From Mangifera indica (taxonomy: Eukaryota > Streptophyta > Magnoliopsida > Sapindales > Anacardiaceae), in NCBI RefSeq assembly GCF_011075055.1, contig NC_058149.1:821001-885000 (forward strand): a stretch of 64,000 nt of DNA. Reading direction: 5' to 3'. The position numbers were made by a program, and so were the translations under genes. This document shows, piece after piece, positions 1-12,969 of the stretch. Position 1 is the stretch's first letter. Each line of letters opens with the position of its first letter. The notes below the pieces were generated by a model. That model made no database searches. It was not told where the DNA came from and worked only from the letters and a program-made list of their open reading frames with translations.

Positions 1-2480
1 AATTAATCTTATGATATTTACACCTAAAGCCTTCAATAATTCTGCCTTCTCATCTCATCGTCTATGGTAATTAGTCATTACTCCAGAAGTCAAATCGTTG
101 TATCTTGAAGGCAATACTACATTAATTAGCTAGGCCGTTTCTTTCGACTTCTTAATCTATATTGACTTTAACCTGCACTGGCATATCATATTTATTTCCT
201 ATTTTCAATTCAAGAATTGCTCTCTTGTCAAGGCAAGACTATATTGATAAGCCATCCCTAAGTAACAACTCCTCTTTATTGCATCTTCGTTTAAAGGCAC
301 ATGGTGTGTATCGATTGACTAGCTACATCTTTTATTCATCAAATACTTAAGAGTGTGAATAGACTTTGTAGTCCAAAATAACAAGAAGAATCCCACCAAA
401 TGGAACATCTCTTTGGTATCAATGAAAAATTATATTTTTCTTTTTAATGAAGATTTTGTTGTTAATATAATATTTTATTTTAGTTTAATTTAAATATAAA
501 TAGATTACAATAATCATGATTGAATTAGGAATGCTTATATGGTATGTATCACTTTTTTCTCTCTTCCCTAGATGATTAATAAAGAAAAAGAAGGAAAAAT
601 GGGAGACAGACAAGAGAAAGATAACAAATGCATTGTATTAGATGCACATATTGAAGAAGAGCCACCTTTCCCTCTACATCTTACTTAGGATATCCCATGT
701 TGTATCAACACACCAATTTATTACATATTAAATGCTTATTTTTTATACCAAATGGGTAATCCATATTTTTTAAACCAAAAGGGCATCAAGTGACTCTTTT
801 TGACTTCCCTTTGCTCTGGTTAAGCTCTTGCTAGCATGTTCGACACATATGTGAAGCGATCTTATCATTCTTCATTCAATGTGTGCCAATTTTTCCTCAA
901 AATGTACTCTAATGATAGTTGATGCATTTCAGTCATCAAGAGACGTATTATTATGATCAAATGACACAAATCTGTCTCCACTTAAAAAAGAATGTCTTTT
1001 CTATTATATTAATTTTTTATTACTAATAATTATATGATAAAAATATAAAAGACAATTTTATTACTATCTTCACTTTTTTACTTAATAATTTTTTTAAATA
1101 AAAATAATCGTATTTTCAATTAATATAACAAGTATCATGAAAGATATTTTAGAATAATTATATCCAAAGATATTTAAGTAAAATAATATTTTAATATTTT
1201 TTTAAGCAAACACAATAATTATTTATACATACTAATTTTTATCAAATTTTATCAAACATTGTAATAATTTATACAAGTAATCTTTATGGTAATATTTCGT
1301 TTTTGGTAATAAAACATTACTAGAACCAAATGCACCATAATGATTAAAAAATTATTAAAGTAATCTTAATTATATTGTAATTTTATCTTTACTTATTAAT
1401 ATTTTTGGACAAAATAACTTCATTATCAATTAATGTAATAAATAAGATGAAAAATATTTTAACAGAATATATTCAACGATACTTTGTATTCATTTATTAT
1501 ATCAAACTAAACATAATAATTATTTATCAATAAAACTATATGAATAAATAATTATGTGTTATTATGTGATTATGCGTTATTTTATCTCTAATTTAAAACT
1601 ATCCAATCATATTATAATTATCATTGTTTATATATAAAATTATGTATAATATTTATATATATAATATTATTCATTATTTACATTTACTAATTTTTATCAA
1701 ATATAATAATAATTTATATATAATAATTTTTTAAATAATTTATATTTATAATAATCTTTTTATTGAGTTTAGATCTATCTATGATAGATTGATTTGATCT
1801 GGTTACATAAATTGACCATGACAATTGATGGCACATATAAAATGTTCCAAAAAAACTGCCACCCCTTTATCACTGTAGATGCACAAATTAAACAAAAAAC
1901 AAGGACTTACCCCATTTTTGCTACAGAAACATAAAAACATAGAAGATAATATGTAATCTCTAATATACAGAAAAACAAATTGTACTGTAAAAATAATTAA
2001 TCCAAACGTGTTTCGAATTACATTTATTGAATTCAGGTATATTGATTTACTATTTCTTAATTTACATAATCGGATTTTTATTTTTTTTCAATATTTTTAT
2101 TTATAATAATAAAATATTTTCAAATCAAATCAACTTTCAAACTTATCTCCTCCTTATTATAAGGCACAATTTACGAGGGTTAGTCTTTGCACGCACAACA
2201 ATAATCATCTTCCATTCTTCCTGTACTAAGAAGCTTCACAAATAAGAACTTAATAAAAATACATAAAAAATTATGATGTCCATTGATGTGTTAGACCCAG
2301 CAAAAGGACAACACATATTAATAAAATAAATTAAACTCGAAAGCTTTCATGTACACGTATTATATAAAAATGAAGAAGACAGAGTAAACTAAGCTATATA
2401 GACAGCTTCTACCTAGCCATGAAAGTCGGCAAATTTATATAAAAAGTTTATACTCTGGTTTTGTTTACAGTCAAATCTTG
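1..2480. other. AT-rich intergenic DNA, no supported gene
   Basis: No frame with coding character is visible on either strand. The stretch 1,000-1,760 is extremely AT-rich with many short A/T blocks, resembling worn repeat DNA. Short open frames near 162-350 and 2,027-2,245 have low-complexity composition and no recognisable domain. Confidence 0.6.
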
Positions 2481-2485
2481 ATGTG

Positions 2486-2725
2486 TTAAGAGTTGAAATA
2501 CGAATCAGAGAGAGAGAGAGAGAAAGGAAGGGGACAGATGGTGTGACAGATATTAGAGAGTAGACAGAGAATGATGGAGAAGTGGAAAGCCTTCTGGCAA
2601 AGAAATGTTAAGAAAAAAAGATAGAAAGCAACTAACACAATCATCGCATAAGCAATGAGCTCCAAGCATCGCCTGCCGTTGACATAAGGCCCCATCTCAG
2701 ACGGAGACTTGTTTGTCATCCCCAA
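2486..2725 (-). CDS. possible small membrane protein or gene fragment, unrecognised
   Basis: An open frame of 79 codons begins MGMTNKSPSEMGPYVNGRR and is followed by a hydrophobic stretch (about residues 23-45, rich in L, V, F, A) that could span a membrane. The first 100 bases are clearly richer in G+C than their surroundings, which is why it is listed. The 3' end runs into a CT microsatellite (GA on the + strand, about 2,506-2,523), so the C-terminus is probably not real coding sequence. I recognise no family. It may be a stray exon or chance. Confidence 0.15.
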   Translation of the reverse strand: MGMTNKSPSEMGPYVNGRRCLELIAYAMIVLVAFYLFFLTFLCQKAFHFSIILCLLSNICHTICPLPFSLSLSDSYFNS

Positions 2726-2759
2726 ACGCGACTTTCAATGATGCTGCTCCAGGGGCGTT

Positions 2760-4360
2760 TGGTAATTGAGATGATAATTTTGATGGGACTTTAAGGATCT
2801 TGATCCTTCCAGACATTCTGATAAAAGTAGAAAAAAAAAATAAAAAAAAAAAATTTTCGTAATTGGATATGGGTAAGACACAGAGATATATATCATTGAT
2901 TTATCTCACTTTCGTCTCTATCATTTTATATTAATATATATATTTAAAATATTAATATATTTTTATAATTTTAAATTTTTTTAAATTTATATAAGTTTTT
3001 ATTGTATATATTAAAATAATTAATATATTATATTTGTGACATTTGAAATAATAGAATGATTTTAATTTTACTTAATTTTGTTATTTAATATATTTATATT
3101 AGTTTAAAAGGTATAAAGTGATCATTTTTTTTGTAAAGAAGGGATAAAAAATTATTTTTATCTCAGTAACGAGGATGCGTTGAAAATGAAAATTAATATC
3201 ACCTGTTAGGATAGAGACGAAGATTGAGATTTCCTTCCTATCTCTTCCATCCTTATTTGGTATACTATAAATTAAAATTATTTTGATAATCTATTTTATA
3301 TTATATTAATTTATTTAATTTATTAAATAATAGTATAATAAATAATTTAGATAATAATTTGATTATTACTTTTAAAGTTAAAAAATTATAAAATAAACTT
3401 GATTTTATTATAATTTTATTTTTTATTAAAATTAAATATAATAAATAATATAAATATGTTTTAAAATAATTTTATCTAAAAATATATAAATAAAATAATA
3501 TATCATTATTATTTTAATAAAATTATATTTTAATATTATTTAATTTTTTAATTAAATATAATAATTATTTATATCTATATAATTTTGTTAAATATAATAA
3601 TAATAATATATAAAAAGAAATAATTCTTGAGAAAGTAATTTATTAATCTTTTATATTTTGTTTCCTAAAATAAATTCATCGTCATAATCATGTCCATGTG
3701 ACTCGTTTTGTTTGTTTCTTTGCGGCTGTGTTGCATTGTATTGCATACTTTTTAACTGTTCCTTACTGTTTCATTTTCTGAAGTTACAAATATCCCCCCA
3801 CAACAAACCTTTATACCTCATTCCCCATGTGCTACAATGGCGTATTTGCTACTTCTTAGCTTTGTTCATTGACCATAACACCCTGTCTACACTCAAACAA
3901 TAGAACCCGATGGTTTTTTTTTCTCCTTGTAGAGAAAAACCATGTTTTATAAATGATAGTAATGGTGGATTTAATTGAAATTATTTAAATTTAAATCATT
4001 GTTTAATTCGTATGAGTTAAGTTAATGATATTTTAGTTTTAACTTGGTTTAGTTTAAATTGAAACTCACCTTATTAATGATACTTTTTTTTGTTCAATAA
4101 TTCTTCGTCTTTTCTGATAATTCTTTTGAATTTTAGGATAGAACAATGTTTGACTTGAAGATAAGTTAAGTTGAAGATATTTTAACTTAAACTCAATTTG
4201 AGTTCAATTAGAGCTCACACTATCGATGATTCTCTTATATTTAAACTTTTTTTTTTATTTTTTTGATGATTTAAACTAACCAAACTCGATCTTAAGTTAA
4301 CCATTTTAAATTTGAGTTAAACTTAAATTGACTTTATTTTTAATTCAATTTGAATTTAAC
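2760..4360. other. AT-rich intergenic and worn repeat DNA
   Basis: This contains very AT-rich blocks (2,930-3,060 and 3,260-3,610). From about 3,990 to 4,350 there is degenerate sequence rich in GAGTT/AACTC-type words, resembling the hAT-type MITE family seen intact at 30,267-30,702. No coding frame is convincing. Confidence 0.45.
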
Positions 4361-4366
4361 CCTTTG

Positions 4367-4398
4367 TTTTTTTTTTTTTGGGGGGGGGGGGGGGGGGG
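4367..4398 (+). repeat. T13-G19 homopolymer tract
   Basis: Thirteen T residues are followed directly by nineteen G residues. Long G runs of this kind can form G-quadruplexes and are also error-prone in sequencing, so the exact length is uncertain. Confidence 0.9.
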
Positions 4399-5097
4399 TT
4401 AATGAGTATTTCCAACTATTGAGTTGGACTATTTGACCACACCAAATATGTAAATTTAAAGATCAGTCTTACAATTATTATATTAAGTAAATTATCTATT
4501 TGTTTTTTATCTTAACAATAAGTTTCGAATTTATACTCTTTCTACTATTTTAGTACCCCTATTTTTACGGTTTATTGACAACTCCTATTCTAGAAATGGA
4601 CTCATAAATTAAGATAAACACGAAGTTTGTCACAACAACTAATCTTATATTGATTTCACCCTCTATCTCTTAGTATTCAAGTAATGGTGACATCTGAGGA
4701 ACATACAACCTTGTAAATATTCCAACAAGTTGAAACTTGTAGGAAACAAAAGCATGAACCATCTTATAAAGGTCTGTTTAGAGGAAGAGTAGCTTTGAAA
4801 TGAACACAAATCTTGTCTACGGTTAAAGCGAAAGAAGGGCATATTAGAGAAGGACATAAAAGATGCTGGCGTCAGAAAATAAATGGAAATTCTTAAGTGC
4901 AAAGAATACTTACCGAAGATCACGGCCACGGCTCCATATATAGTATGTAATTTGGTGTAAAAATTCTTACCAAAGGCAATGGGGAACCTTCTCTCTTCCC
5001 AAAGCCACACGGTAATAGGAATTGATCTTTGAGGAAGCGGAAGACTACCAGGCTTAACCAAAGCCAGTGACAGCAAAAAGATTAACAACTTTAAAAT

Positions 5098-8000
5098 ATG
5101 TTCATGAATTTCAGATCACCCTTCCTTCTTCTTGTTTTTCTTTTTCTTGTTCTCCTTACATGTCAGACTTCTGCAACCTCTTATAAGCTTCTCATTGCTG
5201 GTATTGTATTTGTTTATATATTTTTTAAGATTTGTTGCTTCTATGTGAATGAAGGTTCTGTTTTTCTGCTGTCTTTGTAACAAAGTCAGGATTTTTCATT
5301 TGTTTCTTTAGAAAGCGAGAATGGTGATTTGGTCCCTTGGATAAGGAGGTCTCTTGCAGATGAAACGACAGCAGGTAACTCCACTTTGATTTTGGCTGCC
5401 AAGAGAACAGAAAGGAGAGACCCTCTTAACAATTTCAAGATATATACTGGTGGGTGGAATATCAGCGAAAACCACTACTGGACTGTGAGTTTTTTTTTTT
5501 TTCCTTTTCTTTTTTTCTGAGGATATTTTTACATTTTTCCTCAACTGGGTTTTGCCTTTTTTCCTTTCGTTTTTTTCTCTTCATGAATCGTTTTTATTCT
5601 ACATTTTCTCATGTTCACATGGCTTCTGGGCTTCCCTTCTATATAATAATGTCGATTAATTGTGCTTATTTTCTGTTTTTTTTTTTTTCCCTTTTTGGTC
5701 TGTAATGGTGTATTATTTCCTAATCTATAATGGCGAGATGCCAGTTCTATGATGTTTTAGTACCTAATCTAGTTGAAATTTGATTGCTTTCTGCTTAATG
5801 GTTATTTGCATATGCGTTGATTGGGAATTTTTGGAGCTGATTTGCCTATTTGTTAATTATATTGTCTGATACTGAAATGTTAGTACGAAATGCTTATTGT
5901 GAGAGTTTTGATTTCTAAGGATGAGCTTAACTCTGTATTCTCCTAAGGTTTCACAATTTATTCTGTGACTCTGACTAGATTTTACTATGCAGTCTGTTGG
6001 TTTTACTGCGGTTCCTTTCTTTGCCATCGCCGGAATCTGGTTTATTGTCTTTGGTTTGTGTTTGTGCTTCATATGCTTCTGTTATTGCTGCTGCCCAAGG
6101 GAGCCTTATGGCTATTCGCGATTATGCTATGCCCTGTCCCTTATTTTCCTCATACTGTTCACCATATCTGCGATGTAAATCCTTCACCCTCCGTTGTCTT
6201 TTTACTATATCATTGTTTCCTATAGATGCAGTATTGAGACTCGCTCAATGTTGTCGTTTGCTCTTTCTAGTGTTGGATGCATTGTTCTATACAATGGTCA
6301 AGGAAAGTTCCACAGCAATACAATAGACACTCTTGATTACGTTGTGAAACAAGCCGATATAACTAGTGAAAACCTCAAGAATGTGTCGGAGTATCTTTCT
6401 GCAGCTAAACATATCGGTGTGAATTCAGTTTCTCTGCCTGCTGATCTTCAGAGTGGGATTGATTCTATTGATGCGAAGATCAACTCTTCTGCTACCACTC
6501 TTTCATATGAGACGGATAAGAACTCTAAAAATATAACAGACGTATTGGATAGCGTGTAAGTAGAAACCCTTTAAATTTCTTTGATGCTTACAATTTTTCA
6601 GTCATTGAATTTATATCTGGTTTATGTGCTCTGCAGGAGATGGTCTCTTATTGTTATTGCTGCTGTAATGCTTTTGCTTGCATTTGTTGGGTTTTGTAAG
6701 TCCTTTCTTTCTTTAATTTGTGTTGGAACCTTAACTTTAGCCTATCATTGTTTATCTGATTAGCTTTTTTGGTATTTTAACGACTCTTGCAGTGTGCTCG
6801 ATTTTTGGATTGCAATGTCTTGTATACTTGTAAGTGACATATCTTTTTTTCTGTTTATTGACAATGCGATTTGTTTGATTTCTGAAGCAATGAAGTTTTA
6901 TTTATCTGTACCTCTTTCGATGACCAGTCGTTTAATTATTACTGCAGCCTGGTTGTCATTGGGTGGCTTCTTGTGGCGGGCACATTCATTCTATGTGGTG
7001 TATTTCTTCTCCTCCATAAGTAAGCTCATTAATCACTTTAGACAGACTTCATTTTTGGGTCTTTGTATTAATATTCAAATGAGCCTTAGCCTCTATAGAT
7101 ATTAGACTTAATTGACCTATGTGATCAGAAATATTATTTTGACAAAGATTTTCTGGTTTTATCATAGCGTTCAACTCTTGTTTTCTGTTTCCAGAGAGAT
7201 ATACTTGGACGAATTTTTGTGTCTCCCTAGCTGTTTAACTTTTAATATCATGAATAGAATTGAATTCAGTCTATACAAATGGCATCTAGATTGTTAGACT
7301 TGTTCTGTGAGATCTATTTTGGATTTTGTTTTTCATATGCTATTCCTGAATCTAAATTCTTTTCTTGTTTCTACTAGTGTGGTTGGGGATTCATGTGTGG
7401 CAATGGATGAATGGGTCCAGCACCCAACGGCTCATACTGCTTTAGATGACATACTGCCGTGTGTGGATAATTCAACTGCCCAAGAAACCTTGCTGAAATC
7501 TAAGAATGTCACACGACAACTTGTGGGCATGGTTGATAACATCATCCAGTCTGTCGCAAATAGCAATCTCCCACCACAAGCCGGACCTTTGTATTACAAC
7601 CAGTCTGGTCCAATGGTACCTCTTCTTTGCAATCCATTCAATACTGATTTGACAGATCGAACATGTGCAGCCGGTGAGGTGGAGCTGAGCAATGCTACTG
7701 AGGTAATATTATGAATAATATGAAAAGTACCAGTGAAAATTTTCAAAAGCCTTTGTTCTAAGCTTCCTTCCAAATGCATTTAAAGGAATATGTGGAATCT
7801 CTGTTTGAAACAGGTATGGAAGAACTATGTTTGTGAGATTTCAGCATCGAATATGTGCACTACTACTGGTCGGCTGGCCCCTGTGATGTACAGTCAGATG
7901 GCAGCTGCTGTGAATGTGAGCTACGCGCTGTATCGCTATGGACCATTCTTGGTTAATCTAACAGACTGCACTTTTGTGCGTGACACTTTCACAGTCATAA

Positions 8001-8185
8001 GTAATGACTATTGTCCTGGTATGCAGCTCTATACCAAATGGATCTACATTGGTTTAGTAATGGTATCCGTAGCTGTAATGTTTTCACTGATCTTCTGGGT
8101 GATCTATGCAAGGGAGCGCCGACATCGCGCTTACACTAAACAGTTTAATTCCAGATACCCCCAAGGCATAGATAAGAACCATTAG
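5098..8185 (+). CDS. tweety-like plant multi-pass membrane protein, 9 exons, 535 aa
   Basis: Exons by splice sites and frame: 5098-5200, 5312-5484, 5993-6174, 6271-6555, 6637-6695, 6793-6829, 6948-7019, 7378-7702, 7814-8185. They join to 536 codons including the TAG stop, with every intron GT-AG. The protein starts with a signal peptide (MFMNFRSPFLLLVFLFLVLL) and has an extracellular-type segment with N-glycosylation sites. Two close hydrophobic spans follow around a CFICFCYCCC cysteine cluster. A lumenal loop containing GQGKFHS comes next, then two more spans, a second cysteine-containing loop (SCVAMDEWVQHPTAHTALDD, then CVDNST) and a last span before a basic tail ending QGIDKNH. This layout and length match the plant family of about 540-aa transmembrane proteins distantly related to tweety-type channels; the biochemical role is not established. 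For exon 4 the acceptor at 6,270 was preferred over one near 6,223 because it restores the expected AIVGCIVLY reading. The gene looks intact. It is flanked by repeats, so no neighbour informs its role. Confidence 0.88.
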
Positions 8186-8470
8186 AAAAATCTTCCATTG
8201 TATGTTCTCGAGTACTAAAAATGAACATTTTTTAGTAGTTTAGCAACTTTTTAATTAGACATGAATATTTTCCAGTGCCTTGTATTGGTAGCACAATAGC
8301 AATGTATCAGATTGTAAAAGTTAATATATGGAAGCTACTTCAGGGTTGTAATGTCTTGTAGATTTACCCTAATTTTTTGCATGTCTGTTCAGTAGGCTTG
8401 TGTCATCCAGGCTTTACCCTGCATTAATGTGTTTGGAAATTTTTGAAGTGAGAACAGAAGGATATAGTGC
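8186..8470 (+). other. 3' flank/UTR of the tweety-like gene
   Basis: This T-rich, non-coding sequence directly after the stop codon is the expected 3' UTR. No single polyadenylation signal stands out. Confidence 0.5.
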
Positions 8471-8474
8471 TTTG

Positions 8475-8905
8475 GGGTGGATATGAACCAAACAAGTTCA
8501 AACACCCTTTGACTTGAATTTAGTTTAAATTAAAAATAGTTCAATTTGAGTTCGTTGAATCAAAATTAAGAATAATTTGAGTTTGACATGAATAAAAAAT
8601 AATTTGGCATGGTTTGGTCCAAATTCATTAATCGAATTGTTGGTCTGAATTCGTAATTTGATTTGATTTGAATTAATGGTTTGAATTCATGATTTAAATT
8701 TGTAGTTAAAGTTCATAGTTTATTGATAAAATGATATTGTTTTACCGAAATAATAGGTAAAATCATTGATTAAGTTATAAATTCAAATCGAATTAAGTCA
8801 CGAATTTAAGTTATAAATTCAACCGAAACATTTTTTGGTTCGAGTTTGGTTGGGATTAAAAATTGAGCCCAATTCAAATAAGAATTCGAGCCTAATACAA
8901 GAATA
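8475..8905. mobile_element. diverged hAT-type MITE (AAACGAT/ATCGTTTT family)
   Basis: The sequence is dominated by words such as GAATTTGAGTTC and their complements. It carries a central AAAATGATATTGTTTTACC block resembling the AAACGACATCGTTTTGT core of the copies near 20.3, 30.5, 42.9 and 56.1 kb. The left end reads GGATATGAACC, similar to the ends of the copy at 20,050-20,565. No clean target duplication was found, so the borders are approximate. Confidence 0.5.
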
Positions 8906-9152
8906 TAAGTGTTAACACGAAAATTCCAATACGAATAAAACCGTGGGTAGATGACAAGGAAATTTCAATATGGATGAAAAATATTACAAGATAAAAAGAC
9001 ATTACTTGTTCTTTCAGCACTCTTAATTTTAGTTCACTCTATTTTGTTGCACATGTATGTTGGTCGCATTTCTGCATCAAGTCTAATACGTGCTACAATC
9101 CAGTACAAATTCCATTACCCTTGTAACTCTTTGATTTTAGAGTTAAAAAGAC

Positions 9153-10144
9153 GGCCCAAGGACTTATTCCCACCTAAAGAATATTCTTTTTCTAAGTTTT
9201 TATCTATTAATTTTAAAAAATTTAAATATTCATCTATCTGTTAATTTTTAGGGTTATTATTAGGGTAAAACTGTTATTTGGTAAAAATATTTTTAAAACT
9301 AAATATTTATCACATTTCTCCCTTAAGTTTAAAAATCTAATAATTTTACCCTACTTAAAATTTGAAAAACGACCATTTCCCCTAGGACCTTTCCAATCAC
9401 CATTACTAGCGGCTAGAGATAGTGATAGTTGTGTTCTCTTTTCCTCTTAGCTTCTCTCTCTATCTCGATCCATCTCTAGCCATCAATGACCTTCTTCTCT
9501 CCAGCCATTATCGAGATGAAGACGTTCGTTTTTGTCTTTGACAAAGACAACAAATCCTGTGTGCCTTCCCTCACCAACACCATGACAACCTTCTCCTCCA
9601 TCGTCGTTTGCCTGCTTTGATCTATTTTGGTGAAGACGACAACAAAACCAAGAGAGGGACGCGCTTGACGAAACCAAGAGAGGGAGAAAAAAACGTCGCA
9701 TTCACGTCGGATTGAAACAAACTTCGCTAGAGATAAATGTTCAGCTGAGGGCGGCTCAACGAGAGGTAGCTTAAGATGAAGAAGGACGAATGTCATGAAG
9801 GGAGCAACGGTTGTGGAGAAGATTTCAAAAGTTGGGGGTGGCTGGAGAAGCAAGAAAAATATGGGGTGTAAACAAAATTTTCCAAAGTGCAAAGAGAAAA
9901 ACATTAAAAGAAAATTTGGTGGTGGGGGGGGGGGGGGGGGGGGGGGGGGTGGTAATGAAGTTTTGTAGACCTAAAAGGGAAAAATATGATAAATATTTAT
10001 TTTTTAAATATTTTGATTAAATAATAATTTTATTCCTGATAATAACCTTAAAAATTAATAATAGGTGAGTATTTATGTTTTTTAAAGGTAATATATTGAA
10101 ACTTGGTAAAAGAGCATTTTTGCGTGGGACTAAGTCATTTGGCC
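9153..10144. mobile_element. foldback (long inverted repeat) element, about 1 kb
   Basis: The left end (GGCCCAAGGACTTATTCCCA) and the reverse complement of the right end (GGCCAAATGACTTAGTCCCA) match. Similarity between the arms continues inward for roughly 200 bases (for example the TTAATTTTTAGGGTTATTAT block against its complement near 10,030). The centre is richer in G+C and contains GACGAAG-like words, plus a G26 run at 9,924-9,949. Open frames inside (9,476-9,904 and overlapping ones) are by-products. It belongs with the elements at 12.0, 27.9, 29.5 and 31.6 kb. Confidence 0.75.
9924..9949 (+). repeat. G26 homopolymer
   Basis: Twenty-six consecutive G residues lie within the foldback element, preceded by GGTGGT and followed by TGGT. 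The run has strong G-quadruplex potential; the true length is uncertain because such runs are hard to sequence. Confidence 0.9.
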
Positions 10145-12005
10145 TAAAATGAGGGATCGCTTTACTTTGCTAGAATTGAAAGCAACATATGTGGCTTTCA
10201 ATATGATTTGGTAAGATGTCTTTATCAGCTTATGAGTGAAGGATCCGTGTCCCCTTTTTGCTAATTAAAATCAATCAATCCGTGTGGGGTCTCATTACCT
10301 TTGCGTATTAAATTGATGGCTGTATAAATGCAGTAAGATTAACAGCCTGCCCAGTTAACACTGGATTCATTCTCAGTTATTTCAGGTCATTTTGAGTTTG
10401 ATTTGAATTTATAATATTTAGTTTAAACTCGTTTGAATTGACATACGGTATTATAAGAAGGTTGTTGATAAGATGTATATCATTGACTTATTTTTGATAT
10501 AGTCAATAATATTATCACAAAAGTGAATAATGTCACGAAAAGAGAAACAAACTAATATCGAACTAAATTGCTGAGTTATAGCTCCAATTAATGGACAGCT
10601 TGTTCAAACCGAATAATATCCGGTGTGTGGCTCGTTGCATATGTGTATATAAACTTAAAATTGAATGCAGCTTTCAATACAACTTCAATGTAATTATAAA
10701 GGTTATGGTTATAAAGAAATAATCTGCTTCAGTAGACAGTGTAGTGGAGTGTCCATTTGACCATACGAGGATTTTATTTACTTGCAGTCTTTCCCTTGTA
10801 CAAGAAAAAATAGTCCTTCTTGCGAAGTAGTCAAGAACAAAAATAGACATGGGCAATTTCTAAGGCTCTTCCTACGAGCATATATGTGTACAAATTGTTG
10901 TGTACCTCAGGCTAGAGAAGCTAGAACAGAAGCTTGAGGCATGAATGCGAATTAGTATCCTTTCAGGATTTTATTCTGTGAGCGAGAATGATCTTAGACC
11001 TGGTAGTTATTGTTATCGAGTCATATTCATATAGTGTCAATTTAAGTTTTGTGTCAGAAGCCTTTAACTCTAACTTAACCAAAATTGATTTAAAATTATC
11101 TACGTTTTCACTGTCTAAAGTGTTTTTATTATCTTAATGTATGCACCAAAATATCCCAACATATTGTTAATAAAACACACAATATAATATTTTATCTTGT
11201 TTACAAATAGTATAAAATTTACAAACTAAAGTCTTTAAAATATATCAATAATCTGATTAACCGAATCACTTTTTTTCTACTTAATAATAATATAAAATAT
11301 CTAAATAAAAAAAAAATAATATGAGTAATTACAATTATACAAAGATATAACTATATGTAATCGATAAAAATTTCAATTGCTATTGATATTATCTTTTCAC
11401 ATTTTTATAATTTAACCCTCAAAATATTTAAATTGATGCAGATTATGTCAGATTATTTCCTTGTGAACGTTAATACTATCCGATCTAATTTTAAATCATA
11501 TCAAATTGATTTAAAATAAATTTCATATTAAAAAACTTAATCCTAATCTAATTTTTTTTTGTACCATATCATATAAAAAATTGTCCGTTGTAAATAATCT
11601 CTCAGGATTCAACAAGCCCCTCTGAAATTTGTCCAGAAAAGGTAACCCGGCGGATAACATTTGTGCAGAGAAGATGTGGACAGAAAGATGCAGTGCGGGT
11701 AGGGGAAATATGCGGTTAGAGATGGGCATGGGATGTTTTTATAGTTGAAATAAAATATGCGCGTTTGGGTATTAATAAATCATATGGACGCTCATTATAA
11801 TAAAAATAAGATCGATTGGCTTTAATAATATTAATATTGTTAATTTGTGTTAAATTTATGCGTCCAAAATATAGGTAGGGTCTCCGATTAACAGAAAAAA
11901 AAAAAATTAACATTACCATTAGAGATAAGATTAATGGTGTAACATGATATAATGTTCTACCAAACCTAATAATCAAATGTTCCAATTAAAAGTGACGATA
12001 CATAA
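10145..12005. other. intergenic DNA, no supported gene
   Basis: AT-rich sequence without a convincing coding frame. Around 10,383-10,450 there is a short stretch with the GAGTTTGATTTGAATT wording of the hAT-type MITE family. Minus-strand open frames at 11,523-11,985 show no recognisable domain. Confidence 0.5.
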
Positions 12006-12007
12006 AA

Positions 12008-12968
12008 GGGAAAATGACTATTTCCCACCTAAATTTTAACCCAATCTCAAACCTACATTTATGGGAGATGAAAAACCTAAACTCTCATCTATTATTAAAC
12101 TTCTACTAATTTTTTCTGTTAAAAGAAGGGGTAAAATAGTCGTTTTATTGTTTATATTAAAAATTATAAAGTTTATTACTTTCCTTCCTAGGTTTTAGAA
12201 ACTAATATTTTATCTTTAATTAAAAGTTTTTAAACTTTGAAAAGTAATATTTTCACCCCCAAACCTAGAGTTTTCATATTTTTTAAAACTCAGCCGTCCC
12301 CCACAACTTTAAAAGATAGTAGTTTCACCCCCACTCTTCAACTTTATCTTCCGATGTCGTCTTTAGCCTCATCTCTCTCCTGGTATGATGGTGGTGGTGT
12401 AACGAAGAGATCTCCATTTCCTTGTTGCACGGTGCGATGAAGAGACTAAGATCACTATGTGACGAAGAGATGTCTTCATCGCACAACTCAAATGACCAGG
12501 GATGATGCTTTGTTGTCCTTTGTTGCTCGTCGAATCGTCCAGACGCGACGACGAAGCGTCGTCCTCCATCTTTTCTTCCAGATTTGGATGATGTTTCATC
12601 ATTCAAATCTGAGCAACTAAGGTTCATCTTTCATTGTCCTTTGTAGCTAGAGAAGGGAGATCAATGGAAAACGTTAGCCATCGATGGTGGCTGGAGAAGA
12701 AAGCAAACTCTAGGGGTGAAATCTAAATTTTTTAAACTTTGAGGATGGGTTAAAGTGTTAATTTTTAAAACCTAAATGAGGGAAATGATAAAAATTTTGA
12801 ATTTTTAAAATTTATAGGTAAAATAACGATTTTACTCCTATCTCTAACTAAAAATTTGAATGACAGTTTGGTTATGGGTGAGAGTTTGAGTTTTTTATCT
12901 CCTGTGGGTATGACTTTGAAATTGAGCTAAAATTTGGGTGGAAAATAGTGTTTTTTTCTATGAAAAAT
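12008..12968. mobile_element. foldback element, about 0.96 kb
   Basis: The left end reads ATGACTATTTCCCACCTAAA and the right end, reverse-complemented, reads ACACTATTTTCCACCCAAA. The arms stay recognisably complementary for about 200 bases (GGAGATGAAAAACCTAAACT against GGAGATAAAAAACTCAAACT). The middle is GC-richer, with GACGAAG and GATGAAG words. The overlapping open frames at 12,237-12,627 on both strands have biased composition and are not taken as genes. Confidence 0.75.
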
Positions 12969-12969
12969 A

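Noticed and set aside
2745..3262. Possible transposon beginning GGGGCGTTTGGTAATTGAG
   Set aside because: The start looks like a known MITE style, but no inverted partner or target duplication was found; TTTGGTAT near 3,255 is in the same orientation.
4663..5088. 141-residue minus-strand frame ahead of the tweety-like gene
   Set aside because: It ends ten bases before the + strand start codon, has no recognisable domain and most likely overlaps the 5' leader or promoter of that gene.
5308..5544. Minus-strand 78-residue frame over exon 2 of the tweety-like gene
   Set aside because: Antisense shadow of a real exon.
9476..9904. 142-residue minus-strand frame and overlapping frames
   Set aside because: They lie wholly in the GC-richer middle of a foldback element, with competing frames on both strands and no domain.
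12237..12627. Opposing frames of 67-100 residues
   Set aside because: They lie inside a foldback element; low-complexity H/S-rich translation.
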